Origin: JBFKOL01 sp041628815
GTDB taxonomy: Bacteria; Bacteroidota; Bacteroidia; Chitinophagales; Saprospiraceae
Length of the DNA stretch: 7,961 nucleotides
Reading direction: 5' to 3'
Assembly (NCBI GenBank): GCA_041628815.1
Contig: JBFKOL010000190.1
Coordinates: 1-7,961 of the forward strand
Part shown: piece by piece, positions 6,425 to 7,961 of the stretch
Numbering within the stretch: position 1 is the first letter of the stretch
Layout of the letters: every line of letters begins with the position of its first letter
Translations under genes and position numbers: made by a program
Notes under the pieces: model-generated
What the model was told of the DNA's origin: nothing
What the model saw: the letters and a program-made list of their open reading frames with translations, nothing else
Database searches by the model: none

Positions 6425-7961
6425 ATGATCAAGCAGAGTCTGTTGTTTACTTTTCTGGTCTTAGTTGCCTGTCACCAAGTAAGTGAACAAAACGCTTTAG
6501 ACATCTTTACAGGTGACCGGGAATCGTTTTGGATTACGGATCAAGGATTATTGCCAGCAAGTGATTCTCTCTATTATCTCGATCACCCAGCACCAATCTT
6601 TCGCAAAGAATTCAAGATATCCAATGCGGTTAAGAAAGCTGACTTGTACATAACGGCAGCAGGTTATTATCATGCTTCCATCAATGGGATGCGCGTGGGC
6701 AAAAATGTGCTGGACCCTGCATGGACCGATTACAGCAAAAGGATTTATTTCACCATTTATGACGTGACCGAATTGCTTCAGGATGGAGACAATTGTATCG
6801 GGGTGCACCTCGGCAATGGTTTCTACAATCCACTACCTCTCAGGAAATGGGGCAGACGGAATCTAAGGGTTGATACAAAAGTGGGGAAGCCCGCATTCTT
6901 GTCCAAGCTAGTCCTTCAGTACGCCGATGGCAAGACCGAATCAATCGTTTCCGATGATTCATGGCGATATGCGTATGGCCCGTTCATCAGGAATAGTGTA
7001 TACCTGGGCGTATGGTACGATGCTCGTAGGGAGTTGCCTGAATGGGACGTCCCGGGATTTGACGACAGCGCGTGGCAGCACGCCAAGGTAAATGACGGTC
7101 CGGGAGGGCGTCTGGAGCCATCGTTTTTTCCTTCGGTCCAGATTAATGAAGAAATAACCCCCGTTTCCATTTCGTCAGCTGACAAGGGAAAATGGATGGT
7201 CGACATGGGTGTCAATTTTACTGGAAGCTATAAAATCAAGTTGACCGGTATCCCAGGGGATACAATTCATTTCAGGTTTGGAGAACGGTTATACGAAGAT
7301 GGCACGCTGAATCCCATGACGTCGGTCATCGGTCAGATTAAGCGTAAAGGTGTCGGTGGCCCGGGAGCACCCGACATTGCGTGGCAAACGGATAGATACA
7401 TCGTGGGTGCGCGGGAGCCCAAGTGGTTCAGCCCCGATTTTACCTACCATGCTTACCGGTATATGGAGATAACGGGGCTGGACGCAAAACCTGATATAGA
7501 TGATATCCGGGGACTTTTTATTCATTCGAATATGGATACTAATGGTGCGTTTTCCTGTTCATCCCCACTTTTGAACACGATCCAAGATGCCGTGGTAAGA
7601 ACATTTCGCTCCAATCTTGTCAGTGTCCAATCGGATTGCCCCGCCAGGGAGAAGTTCGGTTATGGCGGCGACATCAATGCAACCAGCGAATCCTTTATTT
7701 ACAATCTGGACATGAACGCTTTTTATCGCAAGACCCTGTACGACTGGTTGGACGCCATGAACGATACCTCGTTTGTTGACACGGCGCCATTTGTCGGAAT
7801 CCGGTATTGCGGTATCAGCTGGGAGTCTGCCTACCTGATCACTCAGTATTACCTTTATCTCTACTATGGCGATACAGCATTGGTGCATGAGTACTACGAT
7901 ATGAACAATCAATGGATGGAAAAAGCCGCTCGCATTCATCCGGATGGACTTGTGAAGGAAG
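6425..7961 (+). CDS. Alpha-L-rhamnosidase, glycoside hydrolase family 78, lipoprotein, 3' end missing
   Basis: The frame is open from ATG 6425 to the right edge (512 codons plus one base) with no stop. The N-terminus is a clear lipoprotein signal (MIKQSLLFTFLVLVAC, lipobox LVAC, Cys16). An in-frame ATG at 6386 would add 13 residues and spoil the signal, so 6425 is preferred. An N-terminal beta-domain follows (IFRKEFKISNA, AAGYYHASINGMRVG, LDPAWTDYSKRI, GDNCIGVHLGNGFYN), typical of bacterial rhamnosidases. Next comes a linker-sandwich domain (VDMGVNFTGSYKI, FGERLYEDGTLNP, DRYIVGA, FTYHAYRYMEITGL). Then the catalytic barrel begins with SDCPAREKFGYGGD. Asp404, Glu409 and Asp416 match the D-x4-E-x6-D spacing of the GH78 active site, where the Glu is the general acid; the general base Glu would lie beyond the window. 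It should release alpha-L-rhamnose from polysaccharides or glycosides at the cell envelope. Confidence 0.9.
   Translation, partial: MIKQSLLFTFLVLVACHQVSEQNALDIFTGDRESFWITDQGLLPASDSLYYLDHPAPIFRKEFKISNAVKKADLYITAAGYYHASINGMRVGKNVLDPAWTDYSKRIYFTIYDVTELLQDGDNCIGVHLGNGFYNPLPLRKWGRRNLRVDTKVGKPAFLSKLVLQYADGKTESIVSDDSWRYAYGPFIRNSVYLGVWYDARRELPEWDVPGFDDSAWQHAKVNDGPGGRLEPSFFPSVQINEEITPVSISSADKGKWMVDMGVNFTGSYKIKLTGIPGDTIHFRFGERLYEDGTLNPMTSVIGQIKRKGVGGPGAPDIAWQTDRYIVGAREPKWFSPDFTYHAYRYMEITGLDAKPDIDDIRGLFIHSNMDTNGAFSCSSPLLNTIQDAVVRTFRSNLVSVQSDCPAREKFGYGGDINATSESFIYNLDMNAFYRKTLYDWLDAMNDTSFVDTAPFVGIRYCGISWESAYLITQYYLYLYYGDTALVHEYYDMNNQWMEKAARIHPDGLVKE

Noticed and set aside
7559..7939. 126-codon minus-strand open frame
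   Set aside because: It is antisense to the catalytic domain of the rhamnosidase, where the plus-strand frame contains the GH78 active-site motif.

Overview
The window most likely comes from a free-living member of the Bacteroidota (Saprospiria or Cytophagia type). The first gene ends in a type IX secretion (T9SS) C-terminal sorting domain, two proteins carry lipoprotein signals, ribosome-binding sites are weak and A-rich, and the gene content (GH78 rhamnosidase, arylsulfotransferase, small anti-sigma-like membrane protein) fits that phylum. No close species match can be made from sequence alone.

Layout. Positions 1-1157 (+) hold the 3' part of a secreted arylsulfotransferase-like enzyme. 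A 97-base gap with a short dyad follows, then three same-strand genes that look like an operon: a DUF3604 lipoprotein with PHP-type metal-binding motifs (1255-3168), a membrane-anchored parvulin-type (PpiC-like) protein (3210-4073), and a HupE/UreJ-family membrane protein (4079-5077). A 143-base leader follows with three alternating copies of one 7-base word, which can form two mutually exclusive hairpins. It precedes a small YegP/DUF1508 protein (5221-5547), which ends at a hairpin terminator (5579-5609) placed so that it could serve both strands. On the minus strand, 5746-6048 encodes a 100-residue anti-sigma-like tail-anchored protein with no sigma factor beside it. A 376-base stretch (6049-6424) holds no gene I can support. 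From 6425 to the right edge (+) runs the N-terminal 512 codons of a GH78 alpha-L-rhamnosidase lipoprotein, which is still open at the window end.

How the genes may work together. The DUF3604, PpiC-like and HupE genes are closely spaced, and all three products are predicted to act at or across the envelope. The simplest reading is a metal-dependent hydrolase with a dedicated folding factor and a metal-handling membrane protein. The preceding sulfotransferase and the downstream rhamnosidase suggest extracellular work on sulfated or phenolic and rhamnose-containing substrates, but nothing in the sequence ties these two to the operon beyond proximity.
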